A DNA stretch of 64,000 nt from Christensenella sp. UBA7862 (GTDB lineage Bacteria; Bacillota; Clostridia; Christensenellales; UBA1242), in the NCBI GenBank assembly GCA_002500135.1, contig DLSM01000003.1, positions 1 to 64,000 of the forward strand. Direction: 5' to 3'. A program made the translations under genes and the position numbers. Positions 1-7,033 of the stretch are shown one piece after another. How positions within the stretch are numbered: position 1 is the stretch's first letter; each line of letters begins with the position of its first letter. The notes beneath the pieces are model-generated. The model did no database searches. It was given only the letters and a program-made list of their open reading frames with translations, and was not told the DNA's origin.

Positions 1-52
1 ATAGTTTATGTCAAAAGTTTAGAATATATTGATTAAATTGTCAAGTAAAATA

Positions 53-80
53 TAAAAAACACCCCAATTTGGAGTGTTTT
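53..80 (-). terminator. Intrinsic terminator after efp
   Basis: On the minus strand a roughly 9-bp stem (arms at 58-66 and 70-78, one G-U pair, 3-nt loop) is followed by a run of T. It lies 8 nt beyond the efp stop codon, so it should end the infC-rplT-efp direction of transcription. The first 50 bases of the window hold no recognisable gene. Confidence 0.75.
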
Positions 81-88
81 TCAATGTC

Positions 89-646
89 TTACAATCTTTC
101 CATGTATTCGCCGGTTCTTGTGTCGATACGAATTCTGTCGCCGTTGTTGACAAAGAGTGGAACTTGGATAACAAGACCTGTTTCAAGAGTTGCTGGCTTG
201 TTGCCTGCTTTTGATGTGTCGCCTTGAATTCCTGGTTCGCAATCGACAATGTTAAGTTCTACAAACATTGGAGGCAAAACTGAAAATGCTTTTCCCTTGT
301 AGAATTGGATAGAAACCATCATGTTTTCGATGACATATTTCATTGCTTCTTGAACTTGGTCATAATTCAATGGAATTTGGTCATATGTTTCCATATCCAT
401 AAAGTAGTAAATGCCGTCTTCGTTATAAAGATATTGCATTTCTTTCTTTTCAATTTTTGCTTCTTCAACTTTTTCAGTTGGGTTGAATGTTCTTTCCAAA
501 ACTTGTCCAGTGACAATGTTTTTCATTTTTGTGCGAACAAATGCTGCACCTTTGCCTGGTTTTACGTGTTGAAAATCGACAACAATATAGATATTGCCTT
601 CATATTCAAATGTAACACCCTTCCTAAATTCTCCTGCAGAAATCAT
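89..646 (-). CDS. efp: Elongation factor P
   Basis: EF-P binds ribosomes stalled on polyproline stretches and promotes peptide-bond formation. The 185-residue protein has the usual family length and three beta-barrel domains. The KOW-like N-terminal domain carries the loop KPGKGAAFVR, with Lys32 at the position that Bacillus subtilis EF-P modifies. That loop resembles the Bacillus type rather than the E. coli lysylated type, so no EpmA-style partner is implied. The C-terminal region has the typical GDRIRIDTRTGEYMERL ending. It follows a SpoU methyltransferase gene by 44 nt on the same strand and is followed by a terminator, so it is probably the last gene of this translation cluster. Confidence 0.96.
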   Translation of the reverse strand: MISAGEFRKGVTFEYEGNIYIVVDFQHVKPGKGAAFVRTKMKNIVTGQVLERTFNPTEKVEEAKIEKKEMQYLYNEDGIYYFMDMETYDQIPLNYDQVQEAMKYVIENMMVSIQFYKGKAFSVLPPMFVELNIVDCEPGIQGDTSKAGNKPATLETGLVIQVPLFVNNGDRIRIDTRTGEYMERL

Positions 647-690
647 ATAAATTCTCCCTTTTATTGGTTTTCAACTTTTTATAACATTTT

Positions 691-1443
691 TCACATAAGA
701 TTGTCAAGATAAAACATACATATCCCCGCACAAACTGAAACATTAAGCGATTCCAAATTGTGTTTCATAGGGACTGACCACTTATTTTGTGCATAACTTC
801 TCATATTTTCTGTTACACCATTGCCCTCGTTGCCAAGCACAAGACCAATTTTTTGTGGTTTTTTCTTTATTTCAAAAATATTCTTTCCGTCCATTGCAAG
901 AACTGCAAGTTGCAAATTATTTTCCCTTGCAAAGTCAAGAAATTCGTCTGTTGACGACATTTGACAGATGTTTGTGCCAAATATTCCACCCATAGAACTT
1001 CTGACAACTTTTGTATTAAAGACATTAACACAATTTACAAGAAAAACATCGCAAAAGTCAGTTCCCTTTGCACAACGCAAAATTGTGCCTAAATTTCCCG
1101 GGTCTTGGACATTTTCTACCACAAGAAAATTGTTTTTTGGAACAAATGGAGTTTTAAATTTGAAATCTACAACAACCGCAATGCCTTGAGGGGTTTTGGT
1201 GTCGCAAATTTTCTCAAAGGCATTTGGTGTTAAGATGTATGTTTTGTCATTTATCAGTGTTGGAAACTTTTGTGAAAAATATTCCAATTTGTCCTTTTGG
1301 ACAAAAGTCATTGAAGGCTGGCAATTATTGTTTATTGCCTCTTGCACAAGCCTTTCACCCTCCAAAAAAAGTGCAGAATAATTTTTCTTTATTTTTGCTA
1401 TTTCTTGCACAACTGCGTTTTTTGATGATGAAATGACTTCCAC
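691..1443 (-). CDS. SpoU/TrmH-family RNA 2'-O-methyltransferase
   Basis: Predicted SAM-dependent RNA ribose methyltransferase of the SPOUT class. An N-terminal substrate-binding region of about 100 residues precedes the knotted domain. Motif 1 (QDPGNLGTILR, about 113-123), motif 2 (LVLGNEGNGV, 201-210) and motif 3 (SVPMKHNLESLNVSVCAGI, 223-241) are all present, including the cofactor-binding Asn and Glu positions. The start codon is GTG, preceded by a GGGGG ribosome-binding site. Its place after rplT matches the YsgA-like rRNA methyltransferase found beside infC-rpmI-rplT in other Firmicutes. The target nucleotide (23S rRNA or tRNA) cannot be read from sequence. Confidence 0.88.
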   Translation of the reverse strand: MEVISSSKNAVVQEIAKIKKNYSALFLEGERLVQEAINNNCQPSMTFVQKDKLEYFSQKFPTLINDKTYILTPNAFEKICDTKTPQGIAVVVDFKFKTPFVPKNNFLVVENVQDPGNLGTILRCAKGTDFCDVFLVNCVNVFNTKVVRSSMGGIFGTNICQMSSTDEFLDFARENNLQLAVLAMDGKNIFEIKKKPQKIGLVLGNEGNGVTENMRSYAQNKWSVPMKHNLESLNVSVCAGICMFYLDNLM

Positions 1444-1457
1444 AATTATCCCCCAAT

Positions 1458-1802
1458 TTATGCTTTGACTTCTTCAACAAGTTTTGCAAAGCCTGCTTTG
1501 TCGTTGACTGCCATGTCTGCAAGAACTTTTCTGTTTAGGTCGATATTCTTTGCTTTAAGTCCGCCCATAAATTTGCTGTAGCTAAGACCGTTTTGTCTGC
1601 AGCCTGCATTGATACGAGCGATCCAAAGTTGACGCATATCTCTCTTCTTAAGTTTTCTTCCGATGTATGCGTGACGCAAACTTCTCATAACTGATTCGTT
1701 GGCCACTCTCACAAGTTTGCTTCTTGTGCCTCTAAAACCCTTTGCTTGTTTCAAAATGGCTTTTTTGTGTTTGTTTTTGTTAACTGCTCTTTTAATTCTC
1801 AT
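1458..1802 (-). CDS. rplT: 50S ribosomal protein L20
   Basis: L20 binds 23S rRNA early in large-subunit assembly and, in Firmicutes, represses its own operon through the infC leader RNA. The 114-residue sequence is the normal length, with the basic N-terminal helix (MRIKRAVNKNKHKKAILKQ) and the globular C-terminal part. It follows rpmI by 14 nt in the conserved infC-rpmI-rplT order. AAAGGAG sits just upstream of the ATG. The candidate L20-type control leader lies upstream of infC at about 2561-2690. Confidence 0.97.
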   Translation of the reverse strand: MRIKRAVNKNKHKKAILKQAKGFRGTRSKLVRVANESVMRSLRHAYIGRKLKKRDMRQLWIARINAGCRQNGLSYSKFMGGLKAKNIDLNRKVLADMAVNDKAGFAKLVEEVKA

Positions 1803-1816
1803 TTCCGTTTCTCCTT

Positions 1817-2011
1817 TTAGCCTTGAACCATCTGTTTAATTGTCTTGCTTTGTGCGTCACTGACATAAGCAGATTTTCTCATATTTCTTTTTGTTGCGGT
1901 AGATTTCTTTGTCAAAATGTGTCTTCTACCTTGTCTTGAGCGTTTGATGACTCCAGATTTTTTGACATCAAATCTCTTTTTTGCTGCGCTATTTGTTTTT
2001 TGTTTTGGCAT
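1817..2011 (-). CDS. rpmI: 50S ribosomal protein L35
   Basis: Small basic protein of the large ribosomal subunit. I chose the ATG at 2011 because it gives the family-typical start MPKQKTNSAAKKRF and is preceded by AAGGAG at a 9-nt distance. An in-frame start 14 codons earlier (2053) would add an unusual N-terminal tail overlapping infC. The resulting 64-residue protein is the usual length for L35. It is the middle gene of infC-rpmI-rplT, with only 19 nt after infC, so the three are almost certainly co-transcribed. Confidence 0.95.
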   Translation of the reverse strand: MPKQKTNSAAKKRFDVKKSGVIKRSRQGRRHILTKKSTATKRNMRKSAYVSDAQSKTIKQMVQG

Positions 2012-2030
2012 TTTTAGCATCTCCTTAAAA

Positions 2031-2546
2031 TTATTTTGTTTTTGCTGGGGCAAGAATCATATAAATGTTCCTTCCCATAACTTCTGGGGCTTTTTCAACT
2101 GTGCAAATTCCTTCCATCATTTCTACAAACGAATTCATGATATTGACACCAATTTCTGGCCTTGCTTGTTGTCTGCCACGCATACGAATGGAAACTTTGA
2201 CTTTGTCGCCATTGCCAAGGAATTTCTTGGCGGCTTTTGCCTTAACTTCCACGTCATGAGTGTCGATGGTCATTGAAAGTTGCACTTCTTTTATTTCAAC
2301 AATTTTTTGAGCCTTGCGTTGTTCTTTAAGTTTTTTCGCTTGGTCAAATTTAAACTTGCCATAGTCCATAACTTTGCATACAGGTGGCTCTGCGTTTGGA
2401 GAGATAAGCACAAGGTCTAAGTCTTGCTCCTCGGCAATGGAAAGTGCTTCTCTGCTGGACATTATGCCCAGTTGCTCGCCATCAGGTCCTACAAGTCGGA
2501 CTTTTGGAAAGTTGATTTCTCTGTTCAAAAGTTGTTGATTTTTAAT
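2031..2546 (-). CDS. infC: Translation initiation factor IF-3
   Basis: IF-3 binds the 30S subunit, discriminates initiator tRNA and start codons, and prevents subunit joining. The reading frame has no ATG near its beginning. A strong AGGAGG (2556-2561) lies 9 nt before an in-frame ATT at 2544-2546 (ATC at 2547-2549 is 6 nt away), while the first TTG (2526-2528) is too far at 27 nt. IF-3 genes in E. coli and Geobacillus start at AUU, which lets IF-3 repress its own synthesis, so I annotate AUU. The 171-residue product has the N-terminal motif NREINFPKVRLVGPDGEQLG and the C-terminal RNA-binding domain. It heads the infC-rpmI-rplT operon. Confidence 0.95.
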   Translation of the reverse strand: MKNQQLLNREINFPKVRLVGPDGEQLGIMSSREALSIAEEQDLDLVLISPNAEPPVCKVMDYGKFKFDQAKKLKEQRKAQKIVEIKEVQLSMTIDTHDVEVKAKAAKKFLGNGDKVKVSIRMRGRQQARPEIGVNIMNSFVEMMEGICTVEKAPEVMGRNIYMILAPAKTK

Positions 2547-2555
2547 GATAAATTA

Positions 2556-2690
2556 CCTCCTAGTTTGTTTGAAGTTTCACAAAAAAAGTGAACCTAGCAT
2601 AGAAGTCCACTTTTTACAATCAAGAATAATTGCAACCGTTTGAACGCACTTATTAAACGGTGAGAAGTGGGACTTCTACTTTAAACAACG
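2556..2690 (-). ncRNA. infC operon leader RNA, L20-leader-like
   Basis: About 130 nt of untranslated leader between the infC promoter and the start codon. A 14-nt arm at 2665-2678 can pair with 2600-2612 across the leader with one bulged base. The same arm also contains AGAAGT-CCC-ACTTCT, a perfect local 6-bp hairpin, so the two states exclude each other. Inside the long-range helix a 7-bp hairpin (2655-2661 with 2635-2641) forms. Another hairpin lies near 2577-2594. Position before infC-rpmI-rplT and this layout fit the Firmicutes L20 autoregulatory leader. I cannot confirm the 23S-mimic residues by eye. Confidence 0.55.
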
Positions 2691-2692
2691 AT

Positions 2693-2721
2693 ATATTAAC
2701 ACATATATTCCCATTTGTCAA
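2693..2721 (-). promoter_or_regulatory. Promoter of infC-rpmI-rplT
   Basis: Consensus-like sigma-A promoter: TTGACA at 2716-2721, 17-nt spacer, TAATAT at 2693-2698. It gives the infC operon its own start inside the thrS-infC gap and would begin transcription just before the structured leader. Confidence 0.75.
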
Positions 2722-2736
2722 CATTTTTTAGCTAAA

Positions 2737-4464
2737 TTACAAAATCTTTTTGCTATCTCGTTCCAAAATTATTTCATTTAAGAAACTTTCAAGCGATTGC
2801 GTGCCAAGGTCACCTTGACTTCTGCTCCTGACACAGACAACTTTTCCTTCTTTTTCCTTTTCGCCAAGAACAAGCATATATGGAATTTTTTGGAGTTGAG
2901 CGTCACGAATTTTTTTTCCAATTTTCTCGTTTCTGTCGTCGAGTTCAACTCTGAAGCCATGTTTTTCAAGTTCTGCTTTAACTTCTTTTGCATATGGCAA
3001 AACATCATCGTTTAAGTTCATAACTTCAATTTGAACAGGGGCAAGCCACAATGGGAAAGCACCTGCAAAATTCTCTGTCAAAACAGCAATCATTCTTTCA
3101 AGAGAGCCATAGATAACTCTGTGAATCATAATTGGTTCTTTTTCTTTGCCGTCTGCGTCTGTGTAAGTAAGATTAAATCTCTTTGGAAGTTGCATATCAA
3201 GTTGGATAGTTCCACATTGCCATTCCCTTCCAATGCAGTCTTTGACGTGAATGTCAATTTTTGGCCCATAGAAAGCACCGTCGCCCTCGTTAATCTTGTA
3301 TGCTAGGTTCATTTTTTCAAGAGCATTTTTCAATGCACCTTCTGCTTGTTGCCATGTTTCAATGTCGCCAATGTGATTGTCTGGCATTGTTGAAAGTTCA
3401 ACATTGTATGTTAGACCAAAAGTTTTGTATGTTTCGTCAACAAGTTTCATGACATTTTCAATTTCGCCTTCAATTTGGTCTGGAAGCATGAAAATGTGAG
3501 CATCGTCTTGTGTAAAACATCTAACTCTCAATAGTCCGTTCAATGTTCCGCTTGCTTCGTGTCTATGCACTTTTCCAAGTTCACCAACACGAAGTGGGAA
3601 TTCCTTGTATGAGTGTTTATTTTGAAGATAATACAACATTCCTCCTGGGCAGTTCATTGGCTTTATGGCGAAAGTATCGCCTTCAACGTTGAATGTGTAC
3701 ATGTTGTCTTTGTAGTGGTCCCAGTGTCCCGAAACTTCCCAAAGTTGTCTGTTCATTGCCATTGGTGTTTCAATTTCAATGTAACCTGCTTTTTTGTGAA
3801 TTTCTCTCCAAAATGATACAAGTTCATTTTTAAGCGTAAGACCTTTTGGCATAAAGAATGGCATGCCTTGTGCATATTCAGAAATGAAGAATAGTCCCAA
3901 ATCTTTGCCAAGTTTTCTGTGGTCACGTTTTTTTGCTTCTTCAAGCATGTGAAGATGCTCGTCAAGTTGTTCTTTTGTTTCATATCCAAAGACATAAACT
4001 CTTTGAAGCATTTTGTTTTTTTCGTTGCCTCTCCAATATGCCCCGCTTACTCTGCTTATTTTGAAAGCAAAATTTTTAAGTTCTTTGCTAGACTTTACGT
4101 GAGGTCCACGGCAGAGGTCGCACCAATCGTCACCCAATGTGTAAACTGAAATTTCTTCGTCTTCTGGCAAACCTTCAATAAGTTCAACCTTGTATGGGTT
4201 GTCCTTAAACATTTCAAGCGCGGTCTTTTTGTCCACAACTTTTCTCTCAAACTTTTCATCAAGAGATATAATTCTTTTCATTTCTTTTTCAATTTTTGCA
4301 AAATCGTCTGGAGTTATTGTTTCGTCAAGGTCAAAGTCATAATAAAACCCATCGTCAATGGCTGGTCCTATTGTATTTTTGACATTTGTGAACAATTTGT
4401 CCACTGCCTTTGCCAAAACGTGACTGCAACCATGTCTATACATCTCCAATTCTTTTTCTTCCAT
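2737..4464 (-). CDS. thrS: Threonyl-tRNA synthetase lacking the TGS domain
   Basis: Class II synthetase that charges tRNA-Thr. The start at 4464 is set by GGAGGAG immediately upstream and by homology; an earlier in-frame ATG (4506) has no ribosome-binding site. The 575-residue protein begins directly in the second additional (editing) domain, with the HGCSH pair at residues 11-15 and the later CDLCRGPH motif. The usual N-terminal TGS domain of about 60 residues is absent. The catalytic core shows motif 2 (VHRHEASGTLNGLLRVR) and the Zn-binding region, followed by the C-terminal anticodon-binding domain. Expression is under T-box control. YtxC-like and infC neighbours match Bacillus synteny. 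Confidence 0.96.
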   Translation of the reverse strand: MEEKELEMYRHGCSHVLAKAVDKLFTNVKNTIGPAIDDGFYYDFDLDETITPDDFAKIEKEMKRIISLDEKFERKVVDKKTALEMFKDNPYKVELIEGLPEDEEISVYTLGDDWCDLCRGPHVKSSKELKNFAFKISRVSGAYWRGNEKNKMLQRVYVFGYETKEQLDEHLHMLEEAKKRDHRKLGKDLGLFFISEYAQGMPFFMPKGLTLKNELVSFWREIHKKAGYIEIETPMAMNRQLWEVSGHWDHYKDNMYTFNVEGDTFAIKPMNCPGGMLYYLQNKHSYKEFPLRVGELGKVHRHEASGTLNGLLRVRCFTQDDAHIFMLPDQIEGEIENVMKLVDETYKTFGLTYNVELSTMPDNHIGDIETWQQAEGALKNALEKMNLAYKINEGDGAFYGPKIDIHVKDCIGREWQCGTIQLDMQLPKRFNLTYTDADGKEKEPIMIHRVIYGSLERMIAVLTENFAGAFPLWLAPVQIEVMNLNDDVLPYAKEVKAELEKHGFRVELDDRNEKIGKKIRDAQLQKIPYMLVLGEKEKEGKVVCVRSRSQGDLGTQSLESFLNEIILERDSKKIL

Positions 4465-4530
4465 TTTCTCCTCCAAAATATAAGATATTTGTGCGTTGCA
4501 CATCAAATTCTGTTTTCCACAACTACCTTA

Positions 4531-4575
4531 AAATAAAAAATCCCTTGATAGTTGTTCAAAAACAAAATCAAAGGA
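4531..4575 (-). terminator. T-box regulated terminator before thrS
   Basis: On the minus strand, TCCTTTGA (4568-4575) and TCAAGGGA (4541-4548) form an 8-bp stem that is followed by a T-rich run (4531-4540). It lies 15 nt after the T-box sequence, as expected for the terminator that competes with the tRNA-stabilised antiterminator. Confidence 0.85.
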
Positions 4576-4772
4576 CGAAAATACAATTTCCGTGGTTCCA
4601 CCTTTATTGCAAGAAAATCTTGCCACTCGAAAGACATTTGTCAAGTTGCCTCTTGCATAGAGCGAAAAGTGGTTTCGACACCAAACACGAACAATTACGC
4701 AACTTCCACCATATGTTGCCTTCTCTGTTAAAGTCACATTTGGGCTACTTGTCTTCTGCCTATCACTATGAT
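4531..4772 (-). ncRNA. T-box leader, threonine-specific (ACC specifier)
   Basis: tRNA-sensing leader upstream of thrS. Reading the minus strand, stem I contains the distal-loop elements AGAGA and GGTGGAAG, and the specifier loop reads GAA-ACC-A with ACC (Thr) at 4671-4673. The T-box AAAGGTGGAACCACGG is at 4590-4605, containing the nucleotides that pair with the uncharged tRNA 3' end, and a terminator follows. Uncharged tRNA-Thr should permit read-through into thrS. With its promoter it fills the 437-nt gap between ytxC and thrS. Confidence 0.93.
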
Positions 4773-4778
4773 AACAAA

Positions 4779-4807
4779 ATTATACCCCTCAAAACTCACA
4801 ATGTCAA
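4779..4807 (-). promoter_or_regulatory. thrS T-box promoter
   Basis: TTGACA (4802-4807), 17-nt spacer, TATAAT (4779-4784), both perfect consensus. Transcription would start about seven bases on, near 4772, immediately before stem I of the T-box. Confidence 0.85.
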
Positions 4808-4901
4808 CAAATTTTATGAAATTCGACAAATTTATTTTGTTTTTCTAATAAAAATCATGAAAACATCAATATCAACACAAAACAAATCCCCAGAATATAG
4901 A

Positions 4902-5651
4902 TTATTTGCAAATTTCAATTCTATTTGGGAAAAGACTTAATAAATTGCGAATGAGCTTATCTTTTACAAATTTGTTGCAATGGACAATAATTTTTTCTGG
5001 ATTTAGTGCAACAAGTGTCGTAAGCAAACTGCAATCTTCATAAATTCCCTGTTTTTCGAGCATAAAGTCGTCAATTTTCTTGCCTTGAAGGTCACAGAGA
5101 AAATAGCAATCGCTTTTTGAAAAGACATTTACGGCATAACACCTATGCTCTAAGTTTGAAATAAGAAATTTGATAAGTTCCAAAAAACTGTCTTCTGATA
5201 AAAGATACATAACATTTTCATTGGCAAGATTGACAAGTTCTTCCCATTTTTTCTTTAAGAATTTAAGTCTGAATGCAACAACAGCGTCAACAAAAATTCT
5301 TTCGTCAAAATCAAGGCATTGTTCAATAAAATGCTTGTCCGCTTCGCCGTCAAAACACACAAGCGTTTGCAAAAAGACATTCATATATGGAGTTTTAGGT
5401 TTTTCAAAATTCAAGTTGGAAACGATAAAATCTTTTTTATAGAAAAACAAAATACATTCTGCAATTTTCCCTTTAACAAAGTCTTTGGCAAACTCCGCTT
5501 TTTCTTTTGGGACGGCAACTAGCACGTTGCTTCTTCCATTCATGGTTACGCATGCAGAAATTCCCTTGCATGATTTAATCACCAAGTTCACTTTGTCTGC
5601 AAAATATTCCGCCATCTTTGGGCTGTCAAAACAAATACAAAATTCCCACAT
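4902..5651 (-). CDS. ytxC: YtxC-like sporulation-family protein
   Basis: A 249-residue protein with no enzymatic motif I recognise. Its C-terminal third (LLTTLVALNPEKIIVHC ... LLSLFPNRIEIC) resembles the conserved end of the YtxC family, named a putative sporulation protein and usually 250-300 residues long. The neighbourhood supports the call, because in Bacillus subtilis ytxC lies directly upstream of thrS, exactly as here. The N-terminal half has the family-like mixed alpha/beta character. Biochemical function is unknown for the family. Its presence hints that the host descends from a sporulating lineage, but no other sporulation gene is in this window. Confidence 0.72.
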   Translation of the reverse strand: MWEFCICFDSPKMAEYFADKVNLVIKSCKGISACVTMNGRSNVLVAVPKEKAEFAKDFVKGKIAECILFFYKKDFIVSNLNFEKPKTPYMNVFLQTLVCFDGEADKHFIEQCLDFDERIFVDAVVAFRLKFLKKKWEELVNLANENVMYLLSEDSFLELIKFLISNLEHRCYAVNVFSKSDCYFLCDLQGKKIDDFMLEKQGIYEDCSLLTTLVALNPEKIIVHCNKFVKDKLIRNLLSLFPNRIEICK

Positions 5652-5761
5652 ACATTTAACCTACCATTATTGTATGCAACAAAATTGGATATACACGCCA
5701 AAGTTACAAACAAAATTTGTAAATATATGTCAAGTCTTGTAATAGAATGACTAAGAAGTGG

Positions 5762-5802
5762 CAATAAAAAATAAATTGCCCACCGCATTGGTGAGCAATT
5801 TG
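5762..5802 (-). terminator. Terminator of rplM-rpsI
   Basis: An imperfect stem of about 11 bp on the minus strand (arms near 5773-5784 and 5790-5801, 5-nt loop) followed by a T-rich tract, located 32 nt after the rpsI stop codon. Confidence 0.75.
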
Positions 5803-5834
5803 TGTTCTTGATTTGCAAAATAATTCGTAAAAGA

Positions 5835-6353
5835 TTATCTCTTTGAGAATTGTGGCGCTTTACGAGCTTTCTTAAGACCGTATTTCTTACGTTCTTTCAT
5901 ACGGCTATCACGGCTAAGGAAGCCTGCTTTCTTAAGTTCAGCCTTGTAAGTTTCGTTTTCTTTAACAAGGGCCTTTGCAATTCCGTGACGGACAGCACCA
6001 GTTTGTCCAGTGTAACCACCGCCATAAACATTTGCTACAACATCATACTTGCCTTCAGTTTCTGTAAGTTTGAGTGGTTGACGGACGATAAGTTTCAATG
6101 TGTCAAGCATAAAGTAGTCGTCAATATCTCTGTTGTTGATTGTAATTTTGCCAGTGCCGTTTGCAATAAGTCTTACACGAGCAACAGCGTCTTTTCTTCT
6201 GCCAGTTGCAATGTAAGTGTTTGGATTTGATTTTTTGCCTGATTTTGCTTTTCTTTGCACAGGTTTTGCAGGAGCGTCAGTTTTTTCAACTGGTTTTTCA
6301 ACCTTTGCAGTTTTTGCTCTTGGTTTCTTCACTTCTTTAACTTCTTCTGCCAT
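5835..6353 (-). CDS. rpsI: 30S ribosomal protein S9 with N-terminal extension
   Basis: S9 contacts P-site tRNA through its C-terminal tail; the sequence ends in the expected basic QFSKR. The conserved core begins near residue 46 (TYIATGRRKDAVARVRL), giving about 127 core residues as usual. The first 45 residues are a Lys/Ala/Pro/Glu-rich, low-complexity tail absent from typical S9. The start is supported by a GGAGTGAG ribosome-binding site within the end of rplM. The stop codon of rplM and this start are 1 nt apart, so the two are translationally coupled. Confidence 0.96.
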   Translation of the reverse strand: MAEEVKEVKKPRAKTAKVEKPVEKTDAPAKPVQRKAKSGKKSNPNTYIATGRRKDAVARVRLIANGTGKITINNRDIDDYFMLDTLKLIVRQPLKLTETEGKYDVVANVYGGGYTGQTGAVRHGIAKALVKENETYKAELKKAGFLSRDSRMKERKKYGLKKARKAPQFSKR

Positions 6354-6354
6354 A

Positions 6355-6798
6355 TTAGTTTCTCACTCCTTTGATTGTGATAAGTTCAGGTTTTTGTGCT
6401 TCGTGATTGTGATTTGCATCTTTGTAAACTCTAAGTTTCTTAATCATTTTTGAACCAAGAGAGTTCTTTGGAAGCATTCCCTTAACTGCTTTTGTTATAA
6501 CAAAATCTGATTGTTCTTTCATAAGTTTGTCATAACCTACTTCCTTCATGCCACCAGCATATCCTGAGTGGTGGAAGTATTTTTTGTCTTTAAGTTTGTT
6601 GCCTGTTAGGACAACTTTGTCGCTGTTTATAACAATAACATGATCGCCCATGTCAACATGTGGAGTATATTCTGGCTTGTTCTTTCCCTTAAGGATTGAA
6701 GCAACTTGGCTTGCAACACGCCCAAGAGCGATGCCGCTTGCGTCAACGATATACCATTTTGATTCCACAGTTTGAGGCTTTGCCATATAAGTTTTCAT
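6355..6798 (-). CDS. rplM: 50S ribosomal protein L13
   Basis: Early-assembly protein of the large subunit. The 147-residue length is normal, and the motif WYIVDASGIALGRVASQVASILKGKNKP at the N-terminus and the central YFHHSGYAGG segment are diagnostic. GAAGGAG precedes the ATG. It is first in an rplM-rpsI operon with a strong promoter and a structured leader upstream, consistent with autoregulation by L13 as proposed for Firmicutes. truA is encoded further upstream on the same strand but has its own promoter. Confidence 0.97.
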   Translation of the reverse strand: MKTYMAKPQTVESKWYIVDASGIALGRVASQVASILKGKNKPEYTPHVDMGDHVIVINSDKVVLTGNKLKDKKYFHHSGYAGGMKEVGYDKLMKEQSDFVITKAVKGMLPKNSLGSKMIKKLRVYKDANHNHEAQKPELITIKGVRN

Positions 6799-6834
6799 TA
6801 TTTTTCTCCTTCAAACTTTGTCAAGTTTTTGCAC

Positions 6835-6882
6835 AAAACACAAATTCCGTCTGGGCTAATAGACAGAATTCTACTTTTGTTA
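6835..6882 (-). ncRNA. Candidate L13 autoregulatory leader hairpin
   Basis: Directly after the predicted transcription start, AATTCTGTCT and AGACGGAATT form a 10-position stem (one mismatch) around the loop ATTAGCCC. It sits about 45 nt before the rplM ribosome-binding site, where the Firmicutes L13 leader is found. The match to that RNA family is positional and structural only. Confidence 0.4.
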
Positions 6883-6888
6883 CTCAAT

Positions 6889-6917
6889 ATATTAAAACTT
6901 TTCTGACACCTTGTCAA
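6889..6917 (-). promoter_or_regulatory. Promoter of rplM-rpsI
   Basis: TTGACA (6912-6917), 17-nt spacer, TAATAT (6889-6894). It is the only good promoter in the 235-nt gap between truA and rplM. Confidence 0.78.
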
Positions 6918-7033
6918 GTGTTTTTTTCAGTTTAATTTTCGTTTGCCCAGTTTTATTTGATATTTGTTCAAAAATCACATTTTTTTGGTGAAAAAACACC
7001 ATTTTTTGTTACATTTTTTAGCAAAATTTTGCA

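Noticed and set aside
4410..4940. A 176-codon plus-strand open frame over the T-box region
   Set aside because: It is antisense to a clear T-box leader and to thrS and ytxC ends, with no ribosome-binding site.
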